A DNA stretch of 64,000 nt from Catellatospora tritici. GTDB lineage: Bacteria; Actinomycetota; Actinomycetes; Mycobacteriales; Micromonosporaceae. The translations under genes and the position numbers were made by a program. Each line of letters opens with the position of its first letter. The first letter of the stretch is position 1. The stretch lies in the NCBI RefSeq assembly GCF_019083965.1, contig NZ_JAHRCY010000025.1, positions 1 to 64,000 on the forward strand, in the 5' to 3' direction. Below the pieces are notes generated by a model. That model saw only the letters and a program-made list of their open reading frames with translations. It ran no database searches and was not told the DNA's origin. Shown piece after piece: positions 8,315 through 17,904 of the stretch.

Positions 8315-8365
8315 GTAAGGAAGGGCACCTTCTTATCGCTTTGCGTAGAAGGTGCCCTTGTTAAC
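8315..8365. repeat. GGAAGGGCACCTTC-type hairpin repeat (copy A)
   Basis: A 13-bp stem (8321-8333 with 8347-8359), flanked by GTAAGG on one side and TTAAC on the other. The loop TATCGCTTTGCGT resembles that of the copy at 59644. It stands at the 3' end of the sirtuin gene. Confidence 0.85.
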
Positions 8366-8372
8366 GCCCGGC

Positions 8373-9203
8373 TCAGGCGGCGGCGGTGGAGCGCTGCGGT
8401 AGGCGGTGCAGCAGGGCGGGTAGGACGGTGCCCAGTGGGGCGTCCAGTAGCAGGGTGGCGTCGGGGTCGGAGCGGGTGGCGCCGCGGTTGACGATGGCGA
8501 CCGGAATGCCGTGCTTGACCGCGCGGATGACGAACCGGCGCCCCGACATGACCGTCAGAGAACTGCCCAGCACCAGCAGCGCCCGGGAGCGTTCAACCAG
8601 GCCGAAGCAGTGTTGCACGCGCGGGGCGGGCACGGTCTCGCCGAAGAAGACCACGTCGGGCTTGAGCATGCCGCCGCAGCCCTCGCAGTCGACGGTGGCG
8701 AACCCCGCGACCTCGTCATCGGTGAGTTCGACGTCGCCGTCGGGGTGCACCGCCGTGATCTGCGCGGTGTAGCCGGGGTTGGCCGCCTCCAGGCGGCGGT
8801 GCAGCCGCTGGCGGGTGCTCAGGTCGCCGCAGTCCAGGCAGATCACCCGGTCCAGGCTGCCGTGCAGTTCGACCACCTCGTCGGCGCCCGCGGCCTGGTG
8901 CAGGCCGTCGACGTTCTGGGTGACGATGCCGGTGAGCAAGCCCCGCTCCTGCAGCGCGGCCACCGCGCGGTGGCCGTCGTTGGGACTGGCCCGAGCGATG
9001 CCGCGCCAGCCCAGGTGGCTGCGCGCCCAGTAGCGGCGACGGGCGAACGCCTCCCGGGTGAACGTCTGATACGTCATCGGGGCGCCGCGCCGCTGCACCC
9101 CATCAGGGCCGCGGTAGTCGGGGATGCCCGATTCGGTGGACAGTCCGGCGCCGCTGAGCACCGTCACGTCGCCGCCGCCGACGAGTTCGGCCAGCCGGTC
9201 CAT
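8373..9203 (-). CDS. NAD-dependent protein deacylase (sirtuin, CobB/Sir2 family)
   Basis: 276-residue cytoplasmic sirtuin that removes acyl groups from lysine using NAD+. Visible motifs are GAGLSTESGIPDYRG (NAD binding), TQNVDGLH with the loop HGS that holds the general base, and zinc ligands CLDC and CEGCGG. GSSLTVMSG follows in the Rossmann part. ATG 9203 is chosen because GGAAG lies five bases upstream; in-frame GTG codons at 9209 and 9218 are alternatives. It is a single-gene unit flanked by a hairpin repeat. The specific acyl group (acetyl, succinyl or other) is not assigned. Confidence 0.93.
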   Translation of the reverse strand: MDRLAELVGGGDVTVLSGAGLSTESGIPDYRGPDGVQRRGAPMTYQTFTREAFARRRYWARSHLGWRGIARASPNDGHRAVAALQERGLLTGIVTQNVDGLHQAAGADEVVELHGSLDRVICLDCGDLSTRQRLHRRLEAANPGYTAQITAVHPDGDVELTDDEVAGFATVDCEGCGGMLKPDVVFFGETVPAPRVQHCFGLVERSRALLVLGSSLTVMSGRRFVIRAVKHGIPVAIVNRGATRSDPDATLLLDAPLGTVLPALLHRLPQRSTAAA

Positions 9204-9265
9204 CGTCACTTCCAGCACCTCACCATGCTGCCACCGCGCCCACCGAGCCCCACGGCGGCGGGGTT

Positions 9266-9366
9266 AGAACGTTAAGGATCATTGAAAGGAGTCTTTACTA
9301 TTAGGTTTGTTTAATTTACGTTGACGAGTACATGACAGCCTGCAAATCCAAGGTAGGTGGAAACTC
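9266..9366 (+). promoter_or_regulatory. AT-rich promoter region of the chitinase gene
   Basis: About 100 bp much richer in A+T than the surroundings, including AAAGGAGTCTTTACTATTAGG and TTTGTTTAATTTACGTTGACG. TTGACG near 9321 is a possible -35. AAGGAGTCTTT is a partial palindrome that could bind a regulator. I cannot name the regulator from the sequence. Confidence 0.4.
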
Positions 9367-11124
<1,758 letters not shown>

Positions 11125-11145
11125 TCCACCCGGGCAGTTGCCCAC

Positions 11146-11180
11146 GAACGGCGGGCGTCCACGGAGGACGCCCGCCGTTC
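11146..11180 (+). terminator. Strong terminator after the chitinase
   Basis: A 15-bp perfect stem (11146-11160 with 11166-11180), a 5-base loop ACGGA, then CCTTT. It is one of the clearest intrinsic terminators in the window. Confidence 0.8.
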
Positions 11181-11278
11181 CCTTTCTCGGCCGCCATCAG
11201 CGGGCCACCGCCCTCTCACGGTCGGCGACCGCGGGCTGACTACGATTCCGGCAACCGCCCCCGGCCGTAGGAGCACCC

Positions 11279-11686
11279 ATGTCCACCGAGGAATCGTCCG
11301 GCCTGAGCCGGACCGCGACCATCGTCACCATCGTGGGGACGCTGCTCGGCACGGTGTTGGCCTACCTGTCGCTCGCCGCGGCCGTGAAGTGGCCGCCGTT
11401 CACCGAGCCATCGGTCGAGGTGTTCCAGGGTGCCAACCCGCAGAAGGACAACTGTTTCCGCAGCGCCTGCCACTTCATCGGCCTCACGCTGTCCGATTTC
11501 GACCCCGACAGTGCGGTAAGGTGCACGTTCGACAGCGCTGAGGGGGCGAACCTGTTCGGGGCCGAGGTCATCACCACCGACGCCGACGGCAACGCGCGGG
11601 TCGAGAGCACGAACAACTACGGCACGCCGGGTGGCTGGGTCAGCGCCACCTGCGACGGGCACACCGCCAAGCTCGAAGGCTGGTGA
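11279..11686 (+). CDS. Membrane-anchored hypothetical protein
   Basis: 135 residues that I do not assign to a family. A short polar N-terminus precedes one transmembrane segment (about 11-35: TATIVTIVGTLLGTVLAYLSLAA). The roughly 100-residue remainder should lie outside the membrane. It contains cysteines in NCFRSAC, RCTF and ATCDG, which could form disulphides, and many Asp/Thr/Ser residues as in a small beta domain. AGGAG seven bases before ATG 11279 supports the start. It stands alone between the chitinase terminator and an acetyltransferase. Confidence 0.7.
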   Translation: MSTEESSGLSRTATIVTIVGTLLGTVLAYLSLAAAVKWPPFTEPSVEVFQGANPQKDNCFRSACHFIGLTLSDFDPDSAVRCTFDSAEGANLFGAEVITTDADGNARVESTNNYGTPGGWVSATCDGHTAKLEGW

Positions 11687-11747
11687 CGCAATCTCCGGGT
11701 CGACAAACCCGAGGTAGGCGAGCCTTCGTGCGTGCGATCATGCGCCG

Positions 11748-12320
11748 GTGAAAAGCTATCTGCGCACCGCCCGGCTGGAGCTGCGGCCGTTCACCGGGTC
11801 GGCCGCCGACGTCGAGGACCTGTACGGACTCGACGACGACCCGGCGGTGATGAAGTACCTGACCGGCGGCAGGAACACGCCGCGCGAGCAGATCCGCGAC
11901 GAGGTGCTGCCCCGACTGCTCGCCACGTACCGGCGGTTTCCTGGGTTCGGGTGCTGGGCCGCGTTCGCTCGCGACGGCGGGGCGTTCCTCGGCTGGTTCG
12001 CGTTGAGCCGCGACGAGCAGATGCCGGACGGCGAGGCGGAGCTGGGGTACCGGCTGCGGCGCGAGGCGTGGGGGCAGGGGTACGCGACCGAGGGGTCGCT
12101 CGCGCTGATCGACCGAGGGTTCGCCGAGCTGGGGCTGGCCCGCGTCACCGCGAACACGATGACGGTGAACCTCGGGTCGCGGCGGGTGATGGAGAAGTGC
12201 GGGCTGCGGTATGTGCGGACGTACTTCCTGGACTGGCCGGACGTGATCGAGGGCGGCGAGCAGGGCGACGTGGAGTACGAGCTGCTCCGCGCCGACTGGG
12301 AGCAGAACCGCGCCGCATGA
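11748..12320 (+). CDS. GNAT-family acetyltransferase (RimJ/RimL-like)
   Basis: 190 residues with the RimJ/RimL layout. The start TARLELRPFTGSAADVEDLYGLDDDPAVMKYL is typical, and ELGYRLRREAWGQGYATEGSLALIDRGF is the acetyl-CoA pyrophosphate-binding region. TANTMTVNLGSRRVMEKCGLRYVRTYF is the classic C-terminal part. It should transfer an acetyl group from acetyl-CoA to an amine, perhaps a protein N-terminus or a small molecule; the substrate is unknown. The start is GTG 11748, with no Shine-Dalgarno. GATCAT six bases upstream could be a -10 of a leaderless message. Confidence 0.85.
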   Translation: MKSYLRTARLELRPFTGSAADVEDLYGLDDDPAVMKYLTGGRNTPREQIRDEVLPRLLATYRRFPGFGCWAAFARDGGAFLGWFALSRDEQMPDGEAELGYRLRREAWGQGYATEGSLALIDRGFAELGLARVTANTMTVNLGSRRVMEKCGLRYVRTYFLDWPDVIEGGEQGDVEYELLRADWEQNRAA

Positions 12321-12382
12321 CCCGCGCCACGCCACCGCCCCACCAGCCGGGGTGGGGTGGGGCGGGCGGCGCTGGAGTGGGG

Positions 12383-13156
12383 TCAGCTGGTGACGGTGGT
12401 GGGGTCGGCGAGGAAGGACAGGAGCAGCGCGTCGAGGTCGCCGCCGAGCAGGGCGACTCCGTGGTCGGCGCCGGGGCGCAGGACCAGCTTCTTGTGCTTG
12501 GACACCGACAGGCCGTACAGCTCCTTGGCCTGGTCGGTGAAGCCGCCCTCGAGTTCGCCCGCCGCGAAGATCGTCGGCGCGGCCAGGGACTTCACGGCGG
12601 TACGCGCGTCGGCGTCGTACACGGTCGGCGCGGACAGGCTGACCACCCCGTCGACCGGTGGCGTGGTCCGCGCCGACGCGGTCAGCGCGATGGTGCCGCC
12701 GCGCGAGGCGCCGAACACGAAGACCCGCTTGACGCCCGCCTCGCGCAGGTGGGCGATCCCGGCCTGGGCCACCTCGATCGCGTCGCGGGAGCTGATGTCC
12801 AGCGACAGTGCCCGGTAGCCCTGCTGCTGCAGCGTGAGCGCGAACGGGTACCACTGGCAGACGTTGCTCTCGGCCTGATGCAGCAGGACGACGCCGGTGT
12901 CGCCGGTGCCCACCTCGATCGCGGCGGTCATGTTGTCCGTGGCGTCGGTGATGACGACCAGCGGGCTGCGGTCGGCCAGGCAGGCCACGTTGGCGTCCTC
13001 GAGCACCCGCTGGCGGGCGGCGTCGGTCGGGTCGAGCGGGGACGGCGAGGGCCTGCCCGTACCGTCCCCGCCACCACACCCGGCGGCGAACGCGACGGCG
13101 AGCAGGGCGGTCGCGGCGAGCAGACGACGCGACAGGGTCGTGGTGATTGTCCTCAT
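12383..13156 (-). CDS. Alpha/beta-hydrolase-fold lipoprotein
   Basis: 257 residues. A signal peptide with lipobox (LLAVAFAAGC, Cys about 27) marks it as a lipoprotein. The mature part has an alpha/beta-hydrolase fold: VVLLHQAESNVCQWYPFA, then the nucleophile elbow GASRG (Ser in the usual position), an acidic segment and a C-terminal PGADHG with the catalytic histidine. It probably acts as an esterase, lipase or peptidase on the outer face of the membrane; the substrate is unknown. It lies downstream of the GlxA-type regulator gene on the same strand, 57 bp apart. Confidence 0.82.
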   Translation of the reverse strand: MRTITTTLSRRLLAATALLAVAFAAGCGGGDGTGRPSPSPLDPTDAARQRVLEDANVACLADRSPLVVITDATDNMTAAIEVGTGDTGVVLLHQAESNVCQWYPFALTLQQQGYRALSLDISSRDAIEVAQAGIAHLREAGVKRVFVFGASRGGTIALTASARTTPPVDGVVSLSAPTVYDADARTAVKSLAAPTIFAAGELEGGFTDQAKELYGLSVSKHKKLVLRPGADHGVALLGGDLDALLLSFLADPTTVTS

Positions 13157-13213
13157 GCGAGCCTGAACGCCCGAGATCGCCGGACCGGTTGTCGGACTCT
13201 AAAGGTTGTTTAC

Positions 13214-14200
13214 TTATCGAGTCGCGGCGACCCCGCGCCGGAACACTTGGCGGTACGTCTGCGGTGGCACCGAGGTGAACCGGCGGAAGTGCGTGCGCAT
13301 GTTGACGGCGGTGCCGAAGCCGACCCGCGCGGCGATCCGCTCGACCGGATCGTCGGTGGTCTCCAGCAGCTCCTGCGCCCGCCGGATGCGCTGCTCCAGC
13401 AGCCACTGCAGCGGGCTGACCCCGAGGCTGTCGCGGAAGCGCCGGGCGAACGTGCGCGGGCTCAGGTGCGCCTGGCGGGCCAGCTGTGCCACGGTCAGCG
13501 GCTGGTCCAGGCGGTCGCGCGCCCAGCCCAGCACCGGCGCGATCTCCGAGCGGGCCTCGCCGCGCGCCAGCGGCTGGGCGAACTGCGCCTGACCGCCCTC
13601 GCGGTGCGGCGGCACGACCATCCGGCGGGCCACCTCGTTGGCGACGGCGGCGCCGAAGTCCTGGCGGACCAGGTGCAGGCACAAGTCGATGGCCGAACCG
13701 GTGCCCGCCGAGGTGAGCACGTCGCCCTCGTCCACGTAGAGCACCTCGGGATCGACCTTGACCCGCGGGTAGCGGTGGGCGAAGTCGAGCGCGTTCATCC
13801 AGTGGGTGGTGGCCCGGCGGCCGTCGAGCAGCCCGGCCTCGGCCAGCACGTACGCCCCGCTGCAGATGGAGGCGATGCGGGCGCCCCGGGCGTGCGCGGC
13901 GAGCACCGCCTCGACCAGGGCCGGGGGTGGGCCGCACTGCACGGTTCGGTTGCACGCCGGGAGGAGCACGGTGTCGGCCGCGACCAGATCGTCCAACGTG
14001 TACCCGGTCTGCACGAGCAGGCCGGAGCGCACCCGCAGCGGGCCGGGTTCGGCGGCGCACAGGCGCAGCTCGTACCACGGGTCGACCAGGTCGGCGCGGT
14101 CGACGCCGAACACCTCGCACGGCACGGCGAGCTCGAACACCGGCAGGTCGTCGGTGATCGCCACCGCGACGACGTGCCGCTTGGCGGCGGCGGGGCTCAT
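13214..14200 (-). CDS. GlxA-type AraC regulator with DJ-1/PfpI domain
   Basis: 328 residues. The N-terminal DJ-1/PfpI-like domain (about 8-175) keeps ASICSGAYVLAEAGLLDGRRATTHW, where the cysteine elbow lies, and is thought to sense a ligand. The C-terminal AraC domain (about 215-320) has two helix-turn-helix units, QPLTVAQLARQAHLSPRTFARRF and ERIAARVGFGTAVNMRTHFRRFT. ATG 14200 has TAGGAT (14212-14207) six bases upstream, a leaderless-type start. It is divergent from the permease gene at 14271, with only 70 bp between, so it probably controls that gene (inference). Confidence 0.9.
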   Translation of the reverse strand: MSPAAAKRHVVAVAITDDLPVFELAVPCEVFGVDRADLVDPWYELRLCAAEPGPLRVRSGLLVQTGYTLDDLVAADTVLLPACNRTVQCGPPPALVEAVLAAHARGARIASICSGAYVLAEAGLLDGRRATTHWMNALDFAHRYPRVKVDPEVLYVDEGDVLTSAGTGSAIDLCLHLVRQDFGAAVANEVARRMVVPPHREGGQAQFAQPLARGEARSEIAPVLGWARDRLDQPLTVAQLARQAHLSPRTFARRFRDSLGVSPLQWLLEQRIRRAQELLETTDDPVERIAARVGFGTAVNMRTHFRRFTSVPPQTYRQVFRRGVAATR

Positions 14201-14270
14201 GGCAGGATCCTATCGCACGACGGCATTCCTGCCACTGGTGCGCCGACCAGCCATACCCGAGGGTGTAGTA

Positions 14271-15560
14271 ATGACCGAAACCCTGCAGCGACCTGACAAC
14301 ACCGCTGCCGACCACTCCCCCGCGCCGCGCGGACGCCTCACCCTCCCTCAGGGCGCCGCGCTGTACGTCGGCGCCGTCCTGGGCACCGGTGTGATCGCGC
14401 TGCCCGCGCTCGCGGTGCAGGCCGCCGGACCCGCCTCGCTGCTGGCCTGGCTCGGCCTGGTGGTGCTGTCCGTGCCGCTGGCGCTCACCTTCGCCGCGCT
14501 GGGCGCCCGCTTCCCCGACGCGGGCGGCGTGTCGACGTACACCCGAAACGCCTTTGGTCCGCGCGCAGCCGCCGCCGTGGGCTGGTGCTTCTACTTCGCG
14601 GTGCCCGCCGGAGCCCCGGCCGCCGCGGTCTTCGCGGGCGCGTACGTCGAGGCGGCCGTCGGGGGCGGCCAGCGCACCGTGCTGCTCACCGCCGCCGCGC
14701 TGATGCTGGCCGTCACGGTCACGAACCTGTTCGGGGTCACCGTCTCGGGGCGGGTACAGCTCGTGCTTGCAGTGCTGCTGGTGACGCTGCTGCTCACCGC
14801 CGTGGCCACCGCCGCGCCGCACGGCGACCCGGCCAACCTGCACCCGTTCGCCCCGCACGGCTGGTTCGCGATCGCCCCGGCCGCCGCGCTGCTGGTGTGG
14901 AGCTTCGCGGGCTGGGAGGCGATCACGCACCTGGCCGCCGATTTCCGGCACCCGCAGCGGGATCTGCCGCGCGCCGCCGGGATCGCGGTGGTCGTGGTCG
15001 GCGTGCTGTACCTGGCGGTGGCGGGCGTCGGCATCCTGGTGCTCGGCCCACAGGCGGGCACCGGCGCCCCGCTGGCGCGGCTGCTGGAGATCGGGCTGGG
15101 CGGCCCGGCCGGGTCGCTGGCCGCGGCGGCGGCGCTGCTGCTCACCTTCGGCACCATGAACGCGTACTACGCCAGCGCCGCCAAGCTGGGCGCGGCCCTG
15201 GGCCGCGACGGCGCGCTGCCGCAGTGGCTGGCCCGGGGTGCCCGCGCCGGGGACGTGCCGCGGCGCAGCCTGGCCGTCACCGCGAGCCTGTCCGCGCTGG
15301 CCATGATCGTCGTCGCGGTGACCGGCACCGGGGCCCGGCCCCTGGTGCTGCTGGCCACCGGGGCGTTCGTCGCCGTGTACGCCCTGGGCACCGCCTCGGC
15401 GCTCAAGCTGCTGCCGCGCGGCACCGCCGCGCACCGCAGCGCGATGGTGGCGCTGGTCGCCGTGGTGGCGCTGGCGCTGACCACCGGCTGGTACCTGCTG
15501 TGGCCACTGGCCATGGGCCTCGGAGCACTGCTCTACCAGCGCCGCGCCGCGCGGAGCTGA
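14271..15560 (+). CDS. APC-superfamily amino-acid permease/exporter
   Basis: 429 residues with about 12 hydrophobic segments. The start GAALYVGAVLGTGVIALPALAVQAAGPASLLAW is the unwound TM1 motif of amino acid-polyamine-organocation transporters. Length and pattern resemble the YjeH-like group, which exports methionine and branched-chain amino acids in E. coli. A short polar N-terminus (about 25 residues) is cytoplasmic. ATG 14271 is preceded by GAGGG. It is divergent from the GlxA-type regulator, suggesting ligand-controlled expression. The exact substrate is not assigned. Confidence 0.85.
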   Translation: MTETLQRPDNTAADHSPAPRGRLTLPQGAALYVGAVLGTGVIALPALAVQAAGPASLLAWLGLVVLSVPLALTFAALGARFPDAGGVSTYTRNAFGPRAAAAVGWCFYFAVPAGAPAAAVFAGAYVEAAVGGGQRTVLLTAAALMLAVTVTNLFGVTVSGRVQLVLAVLLVTLLLTAVATAAPHGDPANLHPFAPHGWFAIAPAAALLVWSFAGWEAITHLAADFRHPQRDLPRAAGIAVVVVGVLYLAVAGVGILVLGPQAGTGAPLARLLEIGLGGPAGSLAAAAALLLTFGTMNAYYASAAKLGAALGRDGALPQWLARGARAGDVPRRSLAVTASLSALAMIVVAVTGTGARPLVLLATGAFVAVYALGTASALKLLPRGTAAHRSAMVALVAVVALALTTGWYLLWPLAMGLGALLYQRRAARS

Positions 15561-15580
15561 ACCGGCACGGCTGAACCGGG

Positions 15581-15637
15581 CACGCCCGGCCCGCGCGCTC
15601 CCGTTGGCAGAGGGATGGGAGGCGCGGGTCGGGCGTG
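15581..15637. terminator. Bidirectional terminator hairpin
   Basis: CACGCCCGGCCCGCGC (15581-15596) pairs with a matching arm ending at 15637, with one or two mismatches and a loop of about 20 bases. It lies between the converging permease and lipoprotein genes. Confidence 0.55.
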
Positions 15638-15652
15638 AGACTCACCCGGTGG

Positions 15653-16525
15653 TCACCAGGCCAGCGCGGCGCAGTCGGCCTCGTCCGGCAGCAGCGGCCG
15701 GATGGCCACCGAGTACGTCTTGCCGCCGGAGGTCCACGGCGTCAGCTGGTTGGCCTTGGCGGCGGCCGCGAGCACTGCCGTCGCCTGGTCGCCGGTGGCA
15801 GCGACGCAGCCCAGGTCCATGCCCTCGGAGAACGGCTTGCCGGGCAGCGCCGGGCCGGGCCAGGCGATCTCGGCCTGCGCGCCCGCGTCGGCGTTGGGCT
15901 GGTAGCTGCTGGCCAGGCCGGTGACGGTCTTGGCCTGGTACGGCTCGGAAGCGCTGACGGCGCCCTTGCCGAGGGTGCTCTCCAGGTCGGTCAGCGCCTT
16001 GATCAGGTCGAGCAGCTTGCGCCGTGCCGCGATCTGGTCGGCCGACAGGCCGTTGGTGGTGATCTCCTCGGTCAGCGCGTACGCCGAGGTCTTCTTGTCA
16101 CCCTCGGCGGTGTGCACGGTGATCACGGTGTCCGGCATATCGGTGACGCCCGGCTGGCCCAGGTTGGTGGTGTTACCCACCCCGGCCTTTACCGCGCGGT
16201 CGACCAGCTTCTGCACGTCGCCGCTGGAGATGCGGCGCAGCTGGAGGTTCGGCAGCGCCGGACCGGGATAGATCATCACCACGGGTCCCTCGGTGATGAC
16301 CCGGCCGTCGGCGTAGACGCTGAGCATGGGGATGCGGCTGGCCAGGTAGGACGGGGGAACGAAACCGCCGACCTGCTCGACGCGCAGGGCTACGGAGTCT
16401 CCGCCGGGGAACGTGAACTGGTCGCCGTCGCCCTTGCCCGCGCCGTCGGCGGCCTGGGCGCAGCCGGCGGCACCGAGCACGAGCAGCGAGGCGAGCACCG
16501 CTCGGACTGCAAGAGTTGCCTTCAT
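15653..16525 (-). CDS. Lipoprotein of unknown function
   Basis: 290 residues. The signal peptide MKATLAVRAVLASLLVLGAAGC is a clear lipobox, so the protein is lipid-anchored at the outer face of the membrane. The mature part (RVEQVGGFVPPSYLASRIPMLSVYADGRVI...) is mainly beta-strand and resembles hypothetical actinobacterial lipoproteins. Two cysteines (DLGCVAAT, DEADCAALAW) near the end could pair. ATG 16525 fits the signal peptide; upstream residues in the same frame lack coding character. No function is assigned. Confidence 0.78.
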   Translation of the reverse strand: MKATLAVRAVLASLLVLGAAGCAQAADGAGKGDGDQFTFPGGDSVALRVEQVGGFVPPSYLASRIPMLSVYADGRVITEGPVVMIYPGPALPNLQLRRISSGDVQKLVDRAVKAGVGNTTNLGQPGVTDMPDTVITVHTAEGDKKTSAYALTEEITTNGLSADQIAARRKLLDLIKALTDLESTLGKGAVSASEPYQAKTVTGLASSYQPNADAGAQAEIAWPGPALPGKPFSEGMDLGCVAATGDQATAVLAAAAKANQLTPWTSGGKTYSVAIRPLLPDEADCAALAW

Positions 16526-16589
16526 GCCTGCTGTGACCGTACGCGGACCGCCTCGGTTCCCAGGTTTCGGGAAAAGTTGCCGACGCTGC

Positions 16590-17075
16590 TCAGCCGAGTG
16601 AAGCGAACCCGTCCCCGGACAGCTCGACCAGCTCCTCCAGCGCCTGCCGGGCGCGAGCGGCGGCGGTCGGGTCACGCTGCTCGATGCCGCTGGCGACGAA
16701 CTCGTCCTCATCCAGCCGCAGCACCAGGGCGCGATCGGCGGACACCCACAGGTCCAGGTCCAGGTCCTCGACGACCAGGCGGTCGGCGTCCCACTCGGCC
16801 GGTCGGGTGACGTCGCAGTACCAGCCCTTGCGTCCGTCAGGCCCGCTGACCTCCTTGACCGAGTACCACCGGTCGCGCCAGTAGTGCTCGGTGAAGATGT
16901 CGCCCGGGTCGAAGCTGACGAAGCCGAAGTCGCGCGGCCCGTCCCCGGCGAACGGGGCTTGCACCACCAGGTGCACGCCGTCGTCAGAGAGCACCCGCGC
17001 CGGATAGCTGATCTTCTCGCGACCCTGTTTCACGAGCCTTACCAGCACCTCGTCGCCGACCGCCAGCACCTCCAT
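16590..17075 (-). CDS. DUF402-family protein
   Basis: 161 residues with the DUF402 barrel: DFGFVSFDPGDIFTEHYWRDRWYSVKEV, GRKGWYCDVTRPAEW and DLDLDLWVSADRALVLRLDEDEF. In related proteins the conserved acidic and Trp/Tyr residues bind a divalent metal and some members hydrolyse nucleotides; the activity here is unproven. ATG 17075 has GGAGGG three bases upstream. It is a single-gene unit next to a hairpin repeat. It may have a nucleotide or RNA-related role (inference). Confidence 0.82.
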   Translation of the reverse strand: MEVLAVGDEVLVRLVKQGREKISYPARVLSDDGVHLVVQAPFAGDGPRDFGFVSFDPGDIFTEHYWRDRWYSVKEVSGPDGRKGWYCDVTRPAEWDADRLVVEDLDLDLWVSADRALVLRLDEDEFVASGIEQRDPTAAARARQALEELVELSGDGFASLG

Positions 17076-17148
17076 GAGCCCTCCGTCCACACACCCAATT
17101 TCATGATCGCATCTGCGATCCGGCCCCGGGAAACCCGGCGGCTCCCGT

Positions 17149-17203
17149 TGAGAAGGGCACCTTCTACCTCGCAAAACGATAAGAAGGTGCCCTTCCTTTC
17201 ACT
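17149..17203. repeat. GGAAGGGCACCTTC-type hairpin repeat (copy B)
   Basis: A 14-bp stem (17152-17165 with 17182-17195) around the loop ACCTCGCAAAACGATA, whose complement resembles the loop of copy A. Unlike most copies it lies in a divergent gap, just upstream of the -10 box of the next gene, so simple termination does not explain it. Confidence 0.85.
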
Positions 17204-17214
17204 AACCTCAGGGC

Positions 17215-17814
17215 ATGAGCCCGTTGCCGCGCGCCCTGCTGTGGGACCGGATGGTCGAGGTCGGAGCCGACATCGCCCTGGTCGACCTGCGTCCCGATCG
17301 ACTGTTCGCGCACGGGCAGGCGGTGGCGGCCGAACCGGTCGCCCACTCCTGCCGCTACCAACTGACCACCGGCGAGGGATTCGTCACCGACACCCTGACG
17401 GTCGAGTCCGAAGGCGCGGGCTGGCAGCGCGAGGTCAAGCTGGAACGCTCCGATCGCGGCTGGCGGGTCGTCACCAGCGAGCAGGGGCGCTTCGGCTCGG
17501 CGTCGCTGCCGGGCATCGTCGACTCCGACCGGCTCGCCGACGCGTACGACGTGGACCTGGAGGCCACGGCGCTGACCAACACGCTGCCGATCCGGCGGCT
17601 GAACCTGCTGGGCGCGACGCCGGGCACCACGCACACCGTGGTGGTGGCCTGGGTACGGGTGCCGTCGTTGCAGGTCATCCCGGTGGAGCACACGTACAGT
17701 GTGATCTCGCCGGAGAAGATCCAGTTCACCTCGGGCACGTTCAGCGCCGAGCTGACCGTCGACAGCGACGGCTTCGTGGTCACCTACCCCGGGTACGCCA
17801 CCCGCGTCGACTAG
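17215..17814 (+). CDS. Putative glycolipid-binding domain protein
   Basis: 199 residues resembling the putative glycolipid-binding family (Pfam PF06475). The pattern includes CRYQLTTGEGFVTDTLTVE, IRRLNLLGATPGTTHTVVVAWVRVPSLQVIPVEHTYS and a final beta-strand run. It should form a large twisted sheet that can hold a lipid. There is no signal peptide, so it is cytoplasmic. TAACCT (17203-17208) lies six bases before ATG 17215, so the mRNA is likely leaderless. The ligand and role are unknown. Confidence 0.78.
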   Translation: MSPLPRALLWDRMVEVGADIALVDLRPDRLFAHGQAVAAEPVAHSCRYQLTTGEGFVTDTLTVESEGAGWQREVKLERSDRGWRVVTSEQGRFGSASLPGIVDSDRLADAYDVDLEATALTNTLPIRRLNLLGATPGTTHTVVVAWVRVPSLQVIPVEHTYSVISPEKIQFTSGTFSAELTVDSDGFVVTYPGYATRVD

Positions 17815-17904
17815 CGGTTAACCAGCGAAAATAGCCGCATTTCGATGAGGTCGGCCAGTACCAGCGTGCGCTCCGCCATGGCTGCGCCAGGGGCTTTCAG
17901 ATGG

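Noticed and set aside
11640..15434. A 1264-codon minus-strand open frame
   Set aside because: It spans several real genes in another frame, including the GNAT gene, the lipoprotein gene and the GlxA-type gene, and has no recognisable domain.
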